From the NCBI RefSeq assembly GCF_946480305.1, contig NZ_CAMLJQ010000009.1, forward strand, positions 1-64,000: DNA of 64,000 bases. The letters run 5' to 3'. The notes under the pieces are model-generated. The model saw nothing but the letters and a program-made list of their open reading frames with translations, ran no database searches and had not been told where the DNA came from. The position numbers and the translations under genes are program-made. Source of the stretch: an uncultured Caldimonas sp. (lineage in GTDB: Bacteria > Pseudomonadota > Gammaproteobacteria > Burkholderiales > Burkholderiaceae). Every line of letters starts with the position of its first letter. Position 1 is the stretch's first letter. Positions 7,234 through 16,143 of this stretch are shown one piece after another.

Positions 7234-9570
7234 CTACTCCACCTTCACCGTGCGCAGTCGCAATGCGTTGCCGATGACGCTCACCGACGACAGTGCCATG
7301 GCCGCTGCGGCGACGACCGGCGAGAGCAACAGCCCGAAAAAGGGATAGAGCACGCCCGCTGCGAGCGGGATGCCTGCTACGTTGTAGGCGAAGCTCAACA
7401 CCAGGTTCTCGCGGATGTTGCGCATCGTCGCCCGCGACAGCGTCCTGGCGCGCACGATGCCCATCAGGTCGCCCTTGAGCAGCGTGATGCCGGCGCTTTC
7501 CATCGCCACATCGGTGCCGGTCCCCATCGCGATGCCGACGAGCGCTGCAGCCAGCGCAGGCGAGTCGTTCACGCCGTCACCGGCCATCGCGACAGCGCGT
7601 CCCTCCGCGGTGAGCCGCTTGACGACCGCCACCTTGTCTTCGGGGAAGACTTCCGCGACGACTTCGTCGATCCCCAGCTGGCGCCCGACAGCCTCGGCCG
7701 TGGTCTTGCCGTCTCCGGTGAGCATGACGATGCGGATGCGTGCTGCCTTGAGCGCTTCGAGGGCCTGCGGCGTCGTGGCCTTGATCGGGTCCGCAATGGC
7801 GACGAAACCGGCAAGCCGGCCGTTGACACCGACAAAGATCACCGTGGCCGCCTTTTGGCGCTGCTCCTCTGCCGCGTCTTCGAGCGATCGGACGTCGATC
7901 CCGTGTTCGGCGAGGAACTTGGCGCTGCCCGAGACGACCTGCGCCCCGTCGACAGTCCCGACGACGCCCTTGCCGACGGGCGAGTCGAAGTCGGTCACCG
8001 GAGACAGTGCGAGCTTGCGCTCCTGAGCGTCCATGACGATCGCCATCGCCAGCGGATGTTCGCTGGCCCGCTCCACGCTGGCGAGCTTCTGGAGGACGTC
8101 TTCGTCCCGAAAGCCCCCGGCCGGAGCGACATGGACGACCTTCGGGCGGCCTTCGGTCAGCGTTCCGGTCTTGTCGACCACCAGCGTGTCGATCTTCTCC
8201 ATCTTCTCCAGCGCCTCGGCATCGCGGATCAGCACACCGTGTTGGGCTCCCTTGCCGACGCCCACCATGATCGACATCGGTGTGGCCAAACCCAGGGCGC
8301 ACGGGCACGCGATGATGAGGACCGCCACCGCCGTGATCAGCGCGTAGCTGAACGCGGGCTCAGGGCCCCAGACGAGCCAGGCCGCGAACGTCAGCGCCGC
8401 CACGAGGATGACGACCGGGACGAACCAGCCAGCCACTTGATCCGCCATCCGCTGGATCGGTGCGCGGCTGCGCTGCGCCGCGGCCACCATGTGGACGATC
8501 TGCGAGAGCAGCGTGTCTGCCCCCACCTTCTCGGCGCGCATCACGAAACCGCCCGTCTGGTTCATCGTGCCCGCGGTCACCGGCGAGCCGACCGCCTTGG
8601 CCACCGGTATGGGTTCGCCCGTCACCATGGACTCGTCGACGTTGCCCTTGCCCTCGACCAGTTCACCGTCCACCGGCACTTTCTCGCCGGGGCGCACGCG
8701 CAGCAGATCGCCGACCTGGATCGCATCCACCTGGACCGTCTCGTCGGAGCCGTCGGGGCGAATCTTCACCGCGGTTTTGGGGGCCAGTCCGAGCAGCGCC
8801 TTGATCGCTCCCGAGGTCTTCTCGCGCGCCCGCAGCTCCAGCACTTGCCCCAGCAGCACCAGAACGGTGATGACGGCGGCCGCCTCGAAGTAGATCTGCA
8901 CGGCGCCATCCGCCAACCGCAGGTCGGACGGAAACAGGCTCGGGGCCGCGGTGCCGACGACGCTGTAGAGCCATGCGGCGCCCGTGCCGAGCGCGATGAG
9001 GCTGAACATGTTCAGGCTGCGGTTCTTCACCGACGCCACCGCGCGCACAAAGAACGGCCAGCCGGCCCACAGCACGACCGGCGTGCCGAGCAGCAACTGG
9101 ATCCAGTTCGAGATCTGTTGCCCCAGCAGGTGGTTCAGGTTGGTCAGGTGCCCACCCATCTCCAGCGCGAACACCGGCAGCGTGAGCGCAGTGCCGATCC
9201 AGAACCGCCGCGTCATGTCGCGCAGCTCGGGGCTCTCTCCGGCTTCCGCCGTCGCGACCACCGGTTCCAGCGCCATGCCGCAGATCGGACAGTGCCCCGG
9301 CCCCTTCTGCCGGATCTGAGGGTGCATCGGGCAGGTGTAGTCGATCTCCTGCTGAGGCGCGGGGCCCACCGGCGCCGCAGCAGGTGCCGAATGCCGATGT
9401 TCGTGAGGGTGGTGCTCGTGCGCTTCACCGTGCTGGTGATGCGCGTGATGGTCATGGTGTTCGCCTTCCATGACGGTGCCGTCCGGCATCACGTGCGCGG
9501 GGTGTCCTCCGCTTTCGGCATGCCCGGCATGCAGATGGTCGTTTGCGGGCCCGTGGCGAGGTGTCGGCAT
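7234..9570 (-). CDS. Copper-translocating P1B-type ATPase with His-rich N-terminus
   Basis: A 778-residue inner-membrane pump exporting Cu(I) (or Ag(I)) from the cytoplasm. The N-terminus is very His-rich (residues 10-60), then a metal-binding motif YTCPMHP...GHCPICGM at 78-99 replaces the usual HMA fold. Membrane helices surround the transport motif CPC at 422-424. The phosphorylated Asp is D466 in DKTGT, TGEP is at about 317-320, and GDGVND appears near the end. I start it at ATG 9570, which has AGGAG upstream; longer forms would run through the CueR promoter. The CPC motif argues against a CopB (CPH) pump. Confidence 0.92.
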   Translation of the reverse strand: MPTPRHGPANDHLHAGHAESGGHPAHVMPDGTVMEGEHHDHHAHHQHGEAHEHHPHEHRHSAPAAAPVGPAPQQEIDYTCPMHPQIRQKGPGHCPICGMALEPVVATAEAGESPELRDMTRRFWIGTALTLPVFALEMGGHLTNLNHLLGQQISNWIQLLLGTPVVLWAGWPFFVRAVASVKNRSLNMFSLIALGTGAAWLYSVVGTAAPSLFPSDLRLADGAVQIYFEAAAVITVLVLLGQVLELRAREKTSGAIKALLGLAPKTAVKIRPDGSDETVQVDAIQVGDLLRVRPGEKVPVDGELVEGKGNVDESMVTGEPIPVAKAVGSPVTAGTMNQTGGFVMRAEKVGADTLLSQIVHMVAAAQRSRAPIQRMADQVAGWFVPVVILVAALTFAAWLVWGPEPAFSYALITAVAVLIIACPCALGLATPMSIMVGVGKGAQHGVLIRDAEALEKMEKIDTLVVDKTGTLTEGRPKVVHVAPAGGFRDEDVLQKLASVERASEHPLAMAIVMDAQERKLALSPVTDFDSPVGKGVVGTVDGAQVVSGSAKFLAEHGIDVRSLEDAAEEQRQKAATVIFVGVNGRLAGFVAIADPIKATTPQALEALKAARIRIVMLTGDGKTTAEAVGRQLGIDEVVAEVFPEDKVAVVKRLTAEGRAVAMAGDGVNDSPALAAALVGIAMGTGTDVAMESAGITLLKGDLMGIVRARTLSRATMRNIRENLVLSFAYNVAGIPLAAGVLYPFFGLLLSPVVAAAAMALSSVSVIGNALRLRTVKVE

Positions 9571-9593
9571 GGCGTTCTCCTGTTCTTGGGGGT

Positions 9594-9624
9594 AGTGTCG
9601 ACCTTGCCGTGATGGGAAGGTCAA
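9594..9624 (-). promoter_or_regulatory. CueR-type promoter of the copper ATPase gene
   Basis: On the minus strand TTGACC (-35, 9619-9624) and GACACT (-10, 9594-9599) are 19 bp apart. The long spacer, typical of MerR-family promoters, holds the dyad ACCTTCC...GGCAAGGT. The ATPase ATG is 24 bp beyond the -10 box. A cueR gene lies at 21066-21548. Confidence 0.85.
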
Positions 9625-9640
9625 GGGGCGGTGCCCGCCC

Positions 9641-9934
9641 TCAGGCCCGGCTGGCGAGCAGGCCCATCGCAATCCAGATGCCCAACCCCGCCAGGCTTGC
9701 CCAGCAGACCCCGAACAAGAGGCGCTCCCACCAGAGCGGTGGACCTTCACGCGCCTCCAGCCGGTACTTGAGCGTCATGCCGAGGCCGTGAATCAGCGCG
9801 CCTCCCAACAACAACGGGACGGCGTAGGTGCGCAGCCCTTGCGGCAACACGAGCGCCAGACCGGCCCCCAGCACCATGGCGCCAAGGCCCGAGGCGAGTT
9901 CCGCCCCCTTAGCGGCTGGCAACCGATCGTGCAC
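9641..9934 (-). CDS. Small inner-membrane protein of copper cluster
   Basis: A 97-residue protein with three predicted membrane helices (about 13-32, 36-52, 72-92). It starts with GTG and overlaps the 3' end of the methyltransferase-like gene by 26 bp, so it is translated from the same mRNA. Homologous small proteins are common in Burkholderiales copper clusters, but I cannot assign a function. Its stop lies just upstream of the CueR promoter of the next gene. Confidence 0.75.
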   Translation of the reverse strand: MHDRLPAAKGAELASGLGAMVLGAGLALVLPQGLRTYAVPLLLGGALIHGLGMTLKYRLEAREGPPLWWERLLFGVCWASLAGLGIWIAMGLLASRA

Positions 9935-10574
9935 CGTTGCCCCTGGAGAAGCTGGGAATGAAGCGCGGCGTCACGGCGGCGTAGTCGCGCCACGCCTGCC
10001 CAAAGGCCTGCTCGGAGTCGCGCTCTTCGAGAACGGCGAGCCGGACATACATGGCCACCAGCACCGGAAACATCGCCAACGTCAGCAGCGTGGGCCACTG
10101 CAGCAGGAAGCCGAGCATGATGGCGACAAAGCCGGTGTATTGCGGGTGGCGCACGCGCCGATACGGCCCCGCCGTGGCCAGGCCGTGGTAGCGCTGCGCG
10201 TGGTACAGCACGTGCCACGCCTTCGCGAGCAGCGTGAATCCCGCAAAGATGAACACAAAGCTCAGCAGGTGCAGCACACCGAAGTGCGGGTTGCCCTGGC
10301 TGCCGGTCAGCAGCCACCAGAGGTGCCCGGCATCGTGCCCGAAGAGATTGACCTGAGGAAACCTCGAACCCAACCAGCCGGACAGCAGATAAATCGTCAG
10401 CGGGAAGCCATACATCTCGGCGAACAATGCCACGATGAAGGCGCTGTACGCACCGAAGCTGCGCCAGTCCCGCAGGTTGATCGGCTTGAAGAAGCTGTAC
10501 GCGAAGCCGACAAAGATGACCGAGTTCAGAACGACCAGGCCCCACAGGCCGTAGTCACTGCCGGGGTTGTCCAT
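9909..10574 (-). CDS. Isoprenylcysteine methyltransferase-like membrane protein
   Basis: A 221-residue integral membrane protein of the ICMT/phospholipid methyltransferase group. The C-terminal signature is clear: GPYRRVRHPQYTGF followed after two helices by LEERDSEQAFG. In this group the segment binds S-adenosylmethionine, but the substrate in bacterial copper clusters is unknown. I prefer ATG 10574 (MDNPGSDYGL), which has GGAG nine bases upstream and overlaps the DUF2933 stop by 20 bp; a longer form from 10640 is possible. Several helices precede the catalytic part. Confidence 0.8.
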   Translation of the reverse strand: MDNPGSDYGLWGLVVLNSVIFVGFAYSFFKPINLRDWRSFGAYSAFIVALFAEMYGFPLTIYLLSGWLGSRFPQVNLFGHDAGHLWWLLTGSQGNPHFGVLHLLSFVFIFAGFTLLAKAWHVLYHAQRYHGLATAGPYRRVRHPQYTGFVAIMLGFLLQWPTLLTLAMFPVLVAMYVRLAVLEERDSEQAFGQAWRDYAAVTPRFIPSFSRGNGARSVASR

Positions 10575-10803
10575 CGTCGCTGCTCCGAGGGTGGCCATGA
10601 TGATGGCCATGGTGTCCGTGCCCGCGATGCATGAGCACATGCATCAGCGGGCAGGCCAGAAGGATGAGGTATGGAAGTGCGCCGAGCAGGTGCGCGGTGT
10701 GCTCCGTCACCAGATAGAACCCACCCACCGCGACGGCAACGAGCAGTGCCAGGCCGGCCGGCGACCGCCAGAAGGCGGGAGTGTCTTCACGTTCGTGGTC
10801 CAT
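10555..10803 (-). CDS. DUF2933 membrane protein, His-rich tail
   Basis: An 82-residue protein with two membrane helices (about 14-31 and 38-57) and a cytosolic or periplasmic tail rich in His-Gly (HRGHGHHGHHHGHP). DUF2933 proteins occur in copper and heavy-metal loci, and the tail could bind metal. AAGGAG precedes the ATG. It starts 15 bp after the Met-rich protein ends and overlaps the methyltransferase-like gene, placing it mid-operon. Confidence 0.88.
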   Translation of the reverse strand: MDHEREDTPAFWRSPAGLALLVAVAVGGFYLVTEHTAHLLGALPYLILLACPLMHVLMHRGHGHHGHHHGHPRSSDDGQPRQ

Positions 10804-10818
10804 GGCCGGCTCCTTTGC

Positions 10819-11250
10819 TTACTTGGGTGCAGGCATGCGGGCCGCTTCGCGGTCCATCATCATCTGCATCATCATTTCCATCATGTCCATGCGCCTGCCC
10901 ATCATCTCCGGCGTCATGGGCATGCCTGCCTTGCCACTCCTCATCTCGCCCATCATCGCCATGCCGTCCTGCATGACCTTCATGTGTTGGGCCATCAGCG
11001 CCTGACGCTCCTCGGGCGATTTGGCGGCCGCCATCTTGTCGTGCATCTCGCGCATCGACTGCATCTGGGTGTCGATGGGCCCAGCCATGGGCGCCGCAGG
11101 CGCGGCAGGGCGCACCGTGGAGGGGGATCCTGTTGGGGCCGCGGGTGCCGAGGCGGCGTCGGGGTGATGGGCCGCGTGTTCCTGGGGCGACTGGCCGGAC
11201 GCGGCCATGGGCAGCGCAATGGCCGCGGCGAGAACGAGGGCGAAACGCAT
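10819..11250 (-). CDS. Secreted Met/His-rich protein, probable copper binder
   Basis: A 143-residue periplasmic protein with a signal peptide (about 1-19, ...PMAASG). An Ala/Pro-rich linker is followed by a helical region unusually rich in Met: KVMQDGMAMMGEMRSG and MMGRRMDMMEMMMQMMMD. Met clusters of this type bind Cu(I). AAGGAG lies close before the ATG at 11250. It is the first gene of the minus-strand copper cluster; a GTTGAC/GTCAAC palindrome lies about 50 bp upstream. Confidence 0.82.
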   Translation of the reverse strand: MRFALVLAAAIALPMAASGQSPQEHAAHHPDAASAPAAPTGSPSTVRPAAPAAPMAGPIDTQMQSMREMHDKMAAAKSPEERQALMAQHMKVMQDGMAMMGEMRSGKAGMPMTPEMMGRRMDMMEMMMQMMMDREAARMPAPK

Positions 11251-11298
11251 GGGAAGTCTCCTTTGGCCTACAGCTTTGCCGCTGTGGCGGCCACGCGG

Positions 11299-11314
11299 GT
11301 TGACGCGGGTCAAC
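11299..11314. promoter_or_regulatory. GTTGAC-gcgg-GTCAAC palindrome
   Basis: A perfect 6-bp inverted repeat with a 4-bp centre, about 50 bp upstream of the Met-rich protein ATG. It contains a TTGACC on the minus strand that could serve as a -35 box, but I find no matching -10. Confidence 0.4.
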
Positions 11315-11330
11315 TGAGCAGAACGCGGTC

Positions 11331-11428
11331 TTCGAATGTGCTGCGGTCCGACGCTGCCCGCCGTCGGTTCAACCACGACAGACGGCATGCCGCCGGCTCG
11401 AAATGGTTCTTGCGACCCGTTGCGGTCC
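11331..11428. repeat. Dispersed ~97-bp repeat, copy A
   Basis: From TTCGAATGTGCTGCGG to GACCCGTTGCGGTC. The shared core ACGCTGCCCGCCGTCGGTT and the end GACCCGTTGC recur at 50917-51012 with moderate divergence. No coding sequence is evident in 11251-11658. Confidence 0.6.
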
Positions 11429-11658
11429 TTCGTCCGTGAGTCTTGCGTGAGCCAAGGGTGCCGGGCGGCCGACTCCCTTGGCTGGAGCCGCTCGCTGTCT
11501 TCGGGATGGCGAACAACGGGCGGTTGTCGATCCGATAGCACGCCACGACTGCACCACAGCGCTGATGCTGTTCACGCAGCTCGGACTTCTGACCGGGCCG
11601 CTTCCCTCAAGACCCGGTTCAACTCCATCTACTGCGCAGCCGAGCCGCCAGATCGACG

Positions 11659-11778
11659 GGTGGCAAGCGGCTGACGCGCTTCACGCTGCGCGGGCGCGAC
11701 AAGGTCAATGCGCAGTGGCATCTGTACTGCTCGGTGCACAACATCGAGAAGCTGGTGGGTACTGGATGGCAAGTCTGA
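11659..11778 (+). pseudogene. C-terminal fragment of IS1182-type transposase
   Basis: Thirty-nine codons read GGKRLTRFTLRGRDKVNAQW and then LYCSVHNIEKLVGTGW before a TGA. This matches the usual C-terminus of IS1182-family transposases (FTLRGR.KVNAQW..Y..VHNIEKL). Everything upstream of it is missing, so it is a dead remnant. Confidence 0.7.
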
Positions 11779-11970
11779 GGTTTTTCCCCTGAACGAGGGG
11801 CCGCTTGCTTGCCGCCGGCGCGCCCTTGCGGCTCACAATGCGGACTGCCGTTTCTCGAACTCGTCGGAGCTCCCTATGACCCCTCGCTTCGCTCGGACTG
11901 CTTCACGCATCGGCTCGCTTGCTGCGAGTCGAATTATTTGGCAGCCTCGTTAGGCACCTCGGAGTCCGCA

Positions 11971-12234
11971 TTGCTCAACGAAGATGAAAGCTTGAAGCTG
12001 GTTGCGTCCTCGATCACAAGAAGGATTGACGATCCAACGACCTATCTTGGGTCGATTCGAGGCAAGGCGCTCAAGCAGGAGTTCAAGAAGCTCGTCCGTG
12101 GCGTCCAGCACGGCGACGAACTCTGGGAGTGGGAATGGTGGGGGCCGACGGAGCCACGGAATCGGTACTCTTTGGGCTGGTGCATCATCAGGAATGGAGA
12201 GGCTGTCGCATCGTATTGCCACTCCTACTCTTAG
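11971..12234 (+). CDS. Unknown 87-residue protein, cassette-like
   Basis: The start chosen is TTG at 11971, seven bases after GGAG. The protein is soluble, with a conserved-looking core RGKALKQEFKKLVRGVQHGD and WEWEWWGP, then an aromatic-rich beta-type C-terminus. No family is recognised. A GTTAGGC seven-mer (11949-11955) precedes it and GCTAACAA (12239-12246) follows the stop, which is the layout of an integron gene cassette between attC core sites. No integrase is in the window. It sits between two transposase fragments. Confidence 0.5.
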   Translation: MLNEDESLKLVASSITRRIDDPTTYLGSIRGKALKQEFKKLVRGVQHGDELWEWEWWGPTEPRNRYSLGWCIIRNGEAVASYCHSYS

Positions 12235-12288
12235 AGCTGCTAACAAAACGGCGTCATCGCACGGCGCGGTTGATCCGTTTGACGGTGC

Positions 12289-12444
12289 ATGGGACAAGAC
12301 AAGAACAAGCAGATCAGCGCAGCGCTGTGGAAGAAGATCAAGCCGCTGCTACCGCGAGTCGGAGTGCCATCCCACGCCGAACGCAACCGGTCGTTTGAAG
12401 CTTGGACGGCGTTCTTCGCGATGAGCGCCCGGTCTTGGAGGTGA
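12289..12444 (+). pseudogene. Possible transposase N-terminal fragment (IS5-like)
   Basis: A 51-codon frame begins MGQDKNKQISAALWKKIKPL followed by LP, like the first helix of IS5-type transposases. It stops before any catalytic residue. The rest of the fragment does not look like the family, so the call is weak. 12445-12666 holds nothing I can name. Confidence 0.3.
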
Positions 12445-12666
12445 AGCGGTCACACGACGAGCGGGTCGCCGAATGACCGGTGGCAACCGCAGCTGTCGAT
12501 CAGCAGGTCAGCGGCGAGTGACTCAGTTCAGTCTCGAACGGACCTACGCCGCCGAATCACGGTACCCCAGCGGTCGCTGCTCGCCACAGCTCCTGCCAGT
12601 ATTCGCCCTCCTCCTCTGGTAGCTGCCCTACACGGGCCACCACGCCTCTGGCAAAGGTGGCACGGG

Positions 12667-13263
12667 TTAGCGCTTTTCCGTCTGTTGGCCCAACTTCTGC
12701 GCGATGGCCTGCGCTGCGTGCACACGCTCTGCCATCGAGCGCTCGCAGGCCTGCGCGAACGACAGGAGCATCGGATCGCGCGCCTGCTGCGTGCCTTGGC
12801 GGCACACCTCCCCGGCGACCTGATGCAGGTCGACCCCCATCTGCTGCATGTACCTCCGGTCGAAATGGCGCCTGTCGAACGCACCGAGCAGATCGATCCG
12901 GGCCCGCAGTTGTTTGCGCGGAGTGGCTGCGATCGGGGGCAGCCCCTTGTCTCGGCGCAGCTGCGCAACGTGGAGGCTCAACACTTCGTGCGCCTGCCGG
13001 GTCTGCTCGGCGTAAGCGAGCACGTCGACGTGCGCGGCCTCCCTCCTGGCCAGCTCTGCCGCTTCCTTTGCCGCGCTGAAGTACTCCATGCTCAACTCCA
13101 ACAACCTCTCCTCCTGCGGAAGCAAAGGCTGCGCGAGCACGTTCGACAGCCCCAGGGTGGCCGCCAGTGCGCAGAAGAGCCCGCGAGGTATCAACGAGGA
13201 ATGGCGGTGCAAGTGAACTCCATGTTGTCGAGGCCACGCTGATCCAGGCAACAGGTATGCCAT
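12667..13263 (-). CDS. DUF4142 periplasmic protein
   Basis: A roughly 198-residue exported protein of the ferritin-like DUF4142 family. After a hydrophobic export segment (LFCALAATLGLSNVLAQ) come paired helices: EERLLELSMEYFSAAKEAAE, a middle QAHEVLSLHVAQL, and FDRRYMQQMGVDLHQVAGEV. The family is common in the Burkholderiales periplasm; its role is unproven. The start is uncertain: ATG 13263 leaves an over-long leader, and a TTG nearer the hydrophobic segment may be the true start. It is a single minus-strand gene. Confidence 0.75.
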   Translation of the reverse strand: MAYLLPGSAWPRQHGVHLHRHSSLIPRGLFCALAATLGLSNVLAQPLLPQEERLLELSMEYFSAAKEAAELARREAAHVDVLAYAEQTRQAHEVLSLHVAQLRRDKGLPPIAATPRKQLRARIDLLGAFDRRHFDRRYMQQMGVDLHQVAGEVCRQGTQQARDPMLLSFAQACERSMAERVHAAQAIAQKLGQQTEKR

Positions 13264-13429
13264 TGGCGAGCTGCGCACTCCCACCGCCGCCGCCGGCGCA
13301 TCGGATGCGTAAACGCGCCGCGCAAGACCCAGAAAAAAGCACCCGTGCCGTCCGGCGGCCTGGGTGCTTCTTGCTCAATTCCGTGCCGAACGAGCCAGGC
13401 CCGGCCCGGCGTCGTTCAACCGATACGGA

Positions 13430-13849
13430 TCATTGGCGTCCGGTCGAGCCGCTGGTGCCCGAGCCGGTGCCCGAGCCGGTGCCGGTGCCCGAGCCGGACT
13501 GCCCCGACCCCGCGCCGCGGCGGCGGCGCTTCTCTTCTTCCGTCAACGCGGCGTCGGAACCGGTCGCGCCGCTCGTTCCCTGCTGCGCAGAGCCGGAGCG
13601 TCCGGTGCCGGTGTCCCCTGTCGCGCCGCCGGTCTGGCCTGAGCCGCCCGATGTTGCACCCGACGTTCCGCCGGACGTGGCACCGGAGCCTTGCCCGCTG
13701 GTGCCGCCCTGCGTCGACCCTGTGGTGCCGCCGGTGCCCCCGGAAGCGCCGCTCGTTCCCGAGCCAGAGCCCGATTGCGCGCCCACTGCACCGACGAGCG
13801 CCGACAACAAGACGGCGACAGAAAGGCGAGCGATTTGGTTGTGGATCAT
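13430..13849 (-). CDS. Secreted Gly/Ser/Thr-rich low-complexity protein
   Basis: AGGAG lies six bases before the ATG at 13849. A signal peptide (about 1-24, ...ALVGAVGAQ) is followed by about 75 residues of Gly/Ser/Thr repeats, then a short charged segment DAALTEEEKRRRRGAGS and more GSGTGT repeats. Expected to be disordered and extracytoplasmic. No function assigned. The repetitive codons make long spurious frames on the opposite strand. Confidence 0.7.
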   Translation of the reverse strand: MIHNQIARLSVAVLLSALVGAVGAQSGSGSGTSGASGGTGGTTGSTQGGTSGQGSGATSGGTSGATSGGSGQTGGATGDTGTGRSGSAQQGTSGATGSDAALTEEEKRRRRGAGSGQSGSGTGTGSGTGSGTSGSTGRQ

Positions 13850-14110
13850 CTTTGCTCCTTGCACGTCCGCATCAACACGGACTGATGGTTGAAAAAGGGG
13901 GGATCAGCGAAGCGGAGGCGCCGCGCACGCGCCGAATCGAAACTCCCGCACCACTGCAGACCCGCTTCGGCAAGCCGTGTGGCAAGCGTCGTGCGGAGCA
14001 CGCCACGCAGGACCGATCCAGTTGGCAGATGCCTTGATGCGCGCGGGGTGGCGCTGCACCGCTGTAAGCGATACGCGCCCTGCGCAAATCGACGTGCAAT
14101 TCCAACCCTC
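13850..14110. other. Non-coding stretch
   Basis: Apart from one weak candidate at 14111-14329, the 588 bases between the Gly-rich protein gene and the oxidase gene show no supported gene or clear regulatory site. Confidence 0.5.
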
Positions 14111-14329
14111 TCACGTGGCTCGCGGTTCCTCGCGGTCTCGTCGAGGGGCACTCACGGTCGCCCTCGCTTCGAAGAACATCCCTCCGCACTGCAAGCACGC
14201 TGCAGGAGCGGGAGCCGGGTTGGAGCACAAGTACCCGAACGAACACTGGCAGCACCTCCAGGCCCTGCACGCGTAGCCCTGGCTGCGAAAGCACACGCGC
14301 CTGCGTTCTTCGGATGGGGGATGGGTCAT
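14111..14329 (-). CDS. Possible small Cys-rich zinc-ribbon protein
   Basis: A 72-codon frame contains WRCCQCSFGYLCSN and, ten residues on, CLQCGGMFFE. That gives two CxxC knuckles spaced like a rubredoxin or zinc ribbon, which would bind Zn or Fe. There is no ribosome site before the ATG and the tail is basic. It lies in an otherwise empty stretch, so it may be genuine, but chance is not excluded. Confidence 0.35.
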   Translation of the reverse strand: MTHPPSEERRRVCFRSQGYACRAWRCCQCSFGYLCSNPAPAPAACLQCGGMFFEARATVSAPRRDREEPRAT

Positions 14330-14437
14330 GCACGGGGTCGAGGCAAGCCACACACCTGCGGCTCCCATCGCGGGTATCCCGTTTGCATTCCTCCAGCGCT
14401 GCCTTGCCGTTGAGGCGGCCTCGACCAAGGAGATCCG

Positions 14438-16063
14438 ATGAGTACACCGCTCGCCGAGCGCGCGTTGCCCGAGCACGGGCACGAGCACGAGCACCATGCC
14501 GAGCATGGCTGGAAGCGCTGGCTGTTCACGACGAACCACAAGGACATCGGCACGCTCTACCTGCTGTTCAGCTTCACGATGTTCATGGTGGGTGGCGTGC
14601 TGGCGCTGCTGATCCGTGCGGAGCTGTTCCAGCCGGGGCTGCAACTCGTGGATCCGCACCTGTACAACCAGTTCACCACGATGCACGGCATCATCATGGT
14701 GTTCGGCGCGATCATGCCGGCCTTCGTCGGCTTCGCGAACTGGATGATCCCGCTGCAGATCGGCGCGTCCGACATGGCCTTCGCGCGGATGAACAACTTC
14801 AGCTTCTGGCTGATGGTGCCGGCCGCGGTGATCCTCACGCTGTCGTTCTTCATGCCGGGCGGCGCGCCCTCGGCGGGCTGGACGCTGTACCCGCCGCTAA
14901 CCTACCAGATGCAGCCGTCGATGGACTTCGCGATCTTCGCGCTGCACCTGCTCGGCGCCAGCTCGATCATGGGCTCCATCAACATCATCGTCACCATCCT
15001 CAACATGCGGGCTCCCGGCATGAAGCTGATGAAGATGCCGATGTTCTGCTGGGGCTGGCTCATCACCGCCTACCTGGTGATCGCCGTGTTGCCGGTGCTG
15101 GCCGGCGCGATCACGATGACGCTGACCGACCGCCACTTCGGCACCAGCTTCTTCAACGCGGCCGGTGGCGGCGACCCGCTGCTGTACCAGCACATCTTCT
15201 GGTTCTTCGGGCACCCGGAGGTCTACATCATGATCCTCCCGGCGTTCGGCATCATCAGCCAGGTCATCCCGGCGTTCTCACGCAAGCGGCTGTTCGGCTA
15301 CACCTCGATGGTGTATGCGCTGGCCTCGATCGGCATCCTGTCGTTCATCGTGTGGGCGCATCACATGTTCGCGACCGGCATGCCGGTGACGGGGCAGCTG
15401 TTCTTCATGTACGCGACGATGCTCGTGGCGGTGCCCACCGGCGTGAAAGTCTTCAACTGGACGGCCACGATGTGGCGCGGCTCGATGACCTTCGAGACGC
15501 CCATGCTGTTCGCCGTGGGTTTCATCTTCGTGTTCTCGATCGGTGGCTTCACCGGCGTCATCCTGTCGGTCGCGCCGATCGACATCCAGCTGCACGACAC
15601 CCACTACGTCGTGGCCCACTTCCATTACGTGCTGGTGGCCGGCTCGCTGTTCGCACTGTTCTCCGGCTTCTATTACTGGGCCCCCAAGTGGAGTGGCGTG
15701 ATGTATTCGGAGCTGCACGGAAAGATCCACTTCTGGGTCTCCCTCGTCAGCTTCAACATCACGTTCTTCCCCCTGCACTACCTGGGCCTGGCAGGCATGC
15801 CGCGGCGGTATGCGGATTACCCGATGCAGTTCGCCGACTTCAATGCATTGGCCTCGGTCTCGTCGTTCGTGTTCGGGCTGGCCCAGGTGTACTTCCTGCT
15901 GTTCGTGCTCGTGCCGACGCTGCGTCGCAAAGGCGCGCCCGCTCCGCAGCGGCCATGGGACGGTGCCGAAGGGCTGGAATGGGAGGTGCCCTCGCCGGCG
16001 CCGCACCACACCTTCGAGGTGCCTCCGCAGCTGAACGCCTCGGCCACGAGAGTGGTCGGCTGA
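14438..16063 (+). CDS. ctaD: Cytochrome c oxidase subunit I (haem-copper oxidase)
   Basis: A 541-residue, twelve-helix catalytic subunit of an A-type terminal oxidase. It has a His-rich N-terminus (residues 10-25), then WLFTTNHKDIGTLY. The D-pathway entry and low-spin haem region is QFTTMHGIIM, the Cu-B ligands and cross-linked Tyr lie in FFGHPEVYI, followed by WAHHMF, the K-pathway region AVPTGVKVFNW, and the haem ligands HDTHYVVAHFHYV. GGAG precedes the ATG. No subunit II or III gene is adjacent, which is unusual; the partners must be elsewhere. Confidence 0.95.
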   Translation: MSTPLAERALPEHGHEHEHHAEHGWKRWLFTTNHKDIGTLYLLFSFTMFMVGGVLALLIRAELFQPGLQLVDPHLYNQFTTMHGIIMVFGAIMPAFVGFANWMIPLQIGASDMAFARMNNFSFWLMVPAAVILTLSFFMPGGAPSAGWTLYPPLTYQMQPSMDFAIFALHLLGASSIMGSINIIVTILNMRAPGMKLMKMPMFCWGWLITAYLVIAVLPVLAGAITMTLTDRHFGTSFFNAAGGGDPLLYQHIFWFFGHPEVYIMILPAFGIISQVIPAFSRKRLFGYTSMVYALASIGILSFIVWAHHMFATGMPVTGQLFFMYATMLVAVPTGVKVFNWTATMWRGSMTFETPMLFAVGFIFVFSIGGFTGVILSVAPIDIQLHDTHYVVAHFHYVLVAGSLFALFSGFYYWAPKWSGVMYSELHGKIHFWVSLVSFNITFFPLHYLGLAGMPRRYADYPMQFADFNALASVSSFVFGLAQVYFLLFVLVPTLRRKGAPAPQRPWDGAEGLEWEVPSPAPHHTFEVPPQLNASATRVVG

Positions 16064-16143
16064 CGGGCAAGCCGATTGCCGCCGTCCACCAACGGCCGTC
16101 GTCGTCGGCGGCTCGACATCCACAACCGAACAAGGACACGACC

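Noticed and set aside
7132..9612. Long plus-strand open frame of 826 codons
   Set aside because: It is antisense to the copper ATPase, which has all family motifs; the plus frame is Arg/His/Asp-rich with no domain, a GC-codon artefact.
12557..12666. Minus-strand tail ending LPEEEGEYWQELWRAATAGV
   Set aside because: Looks protein-like but its frame overlaps the DUF4142 gene upstream and has no start; left uncalled.
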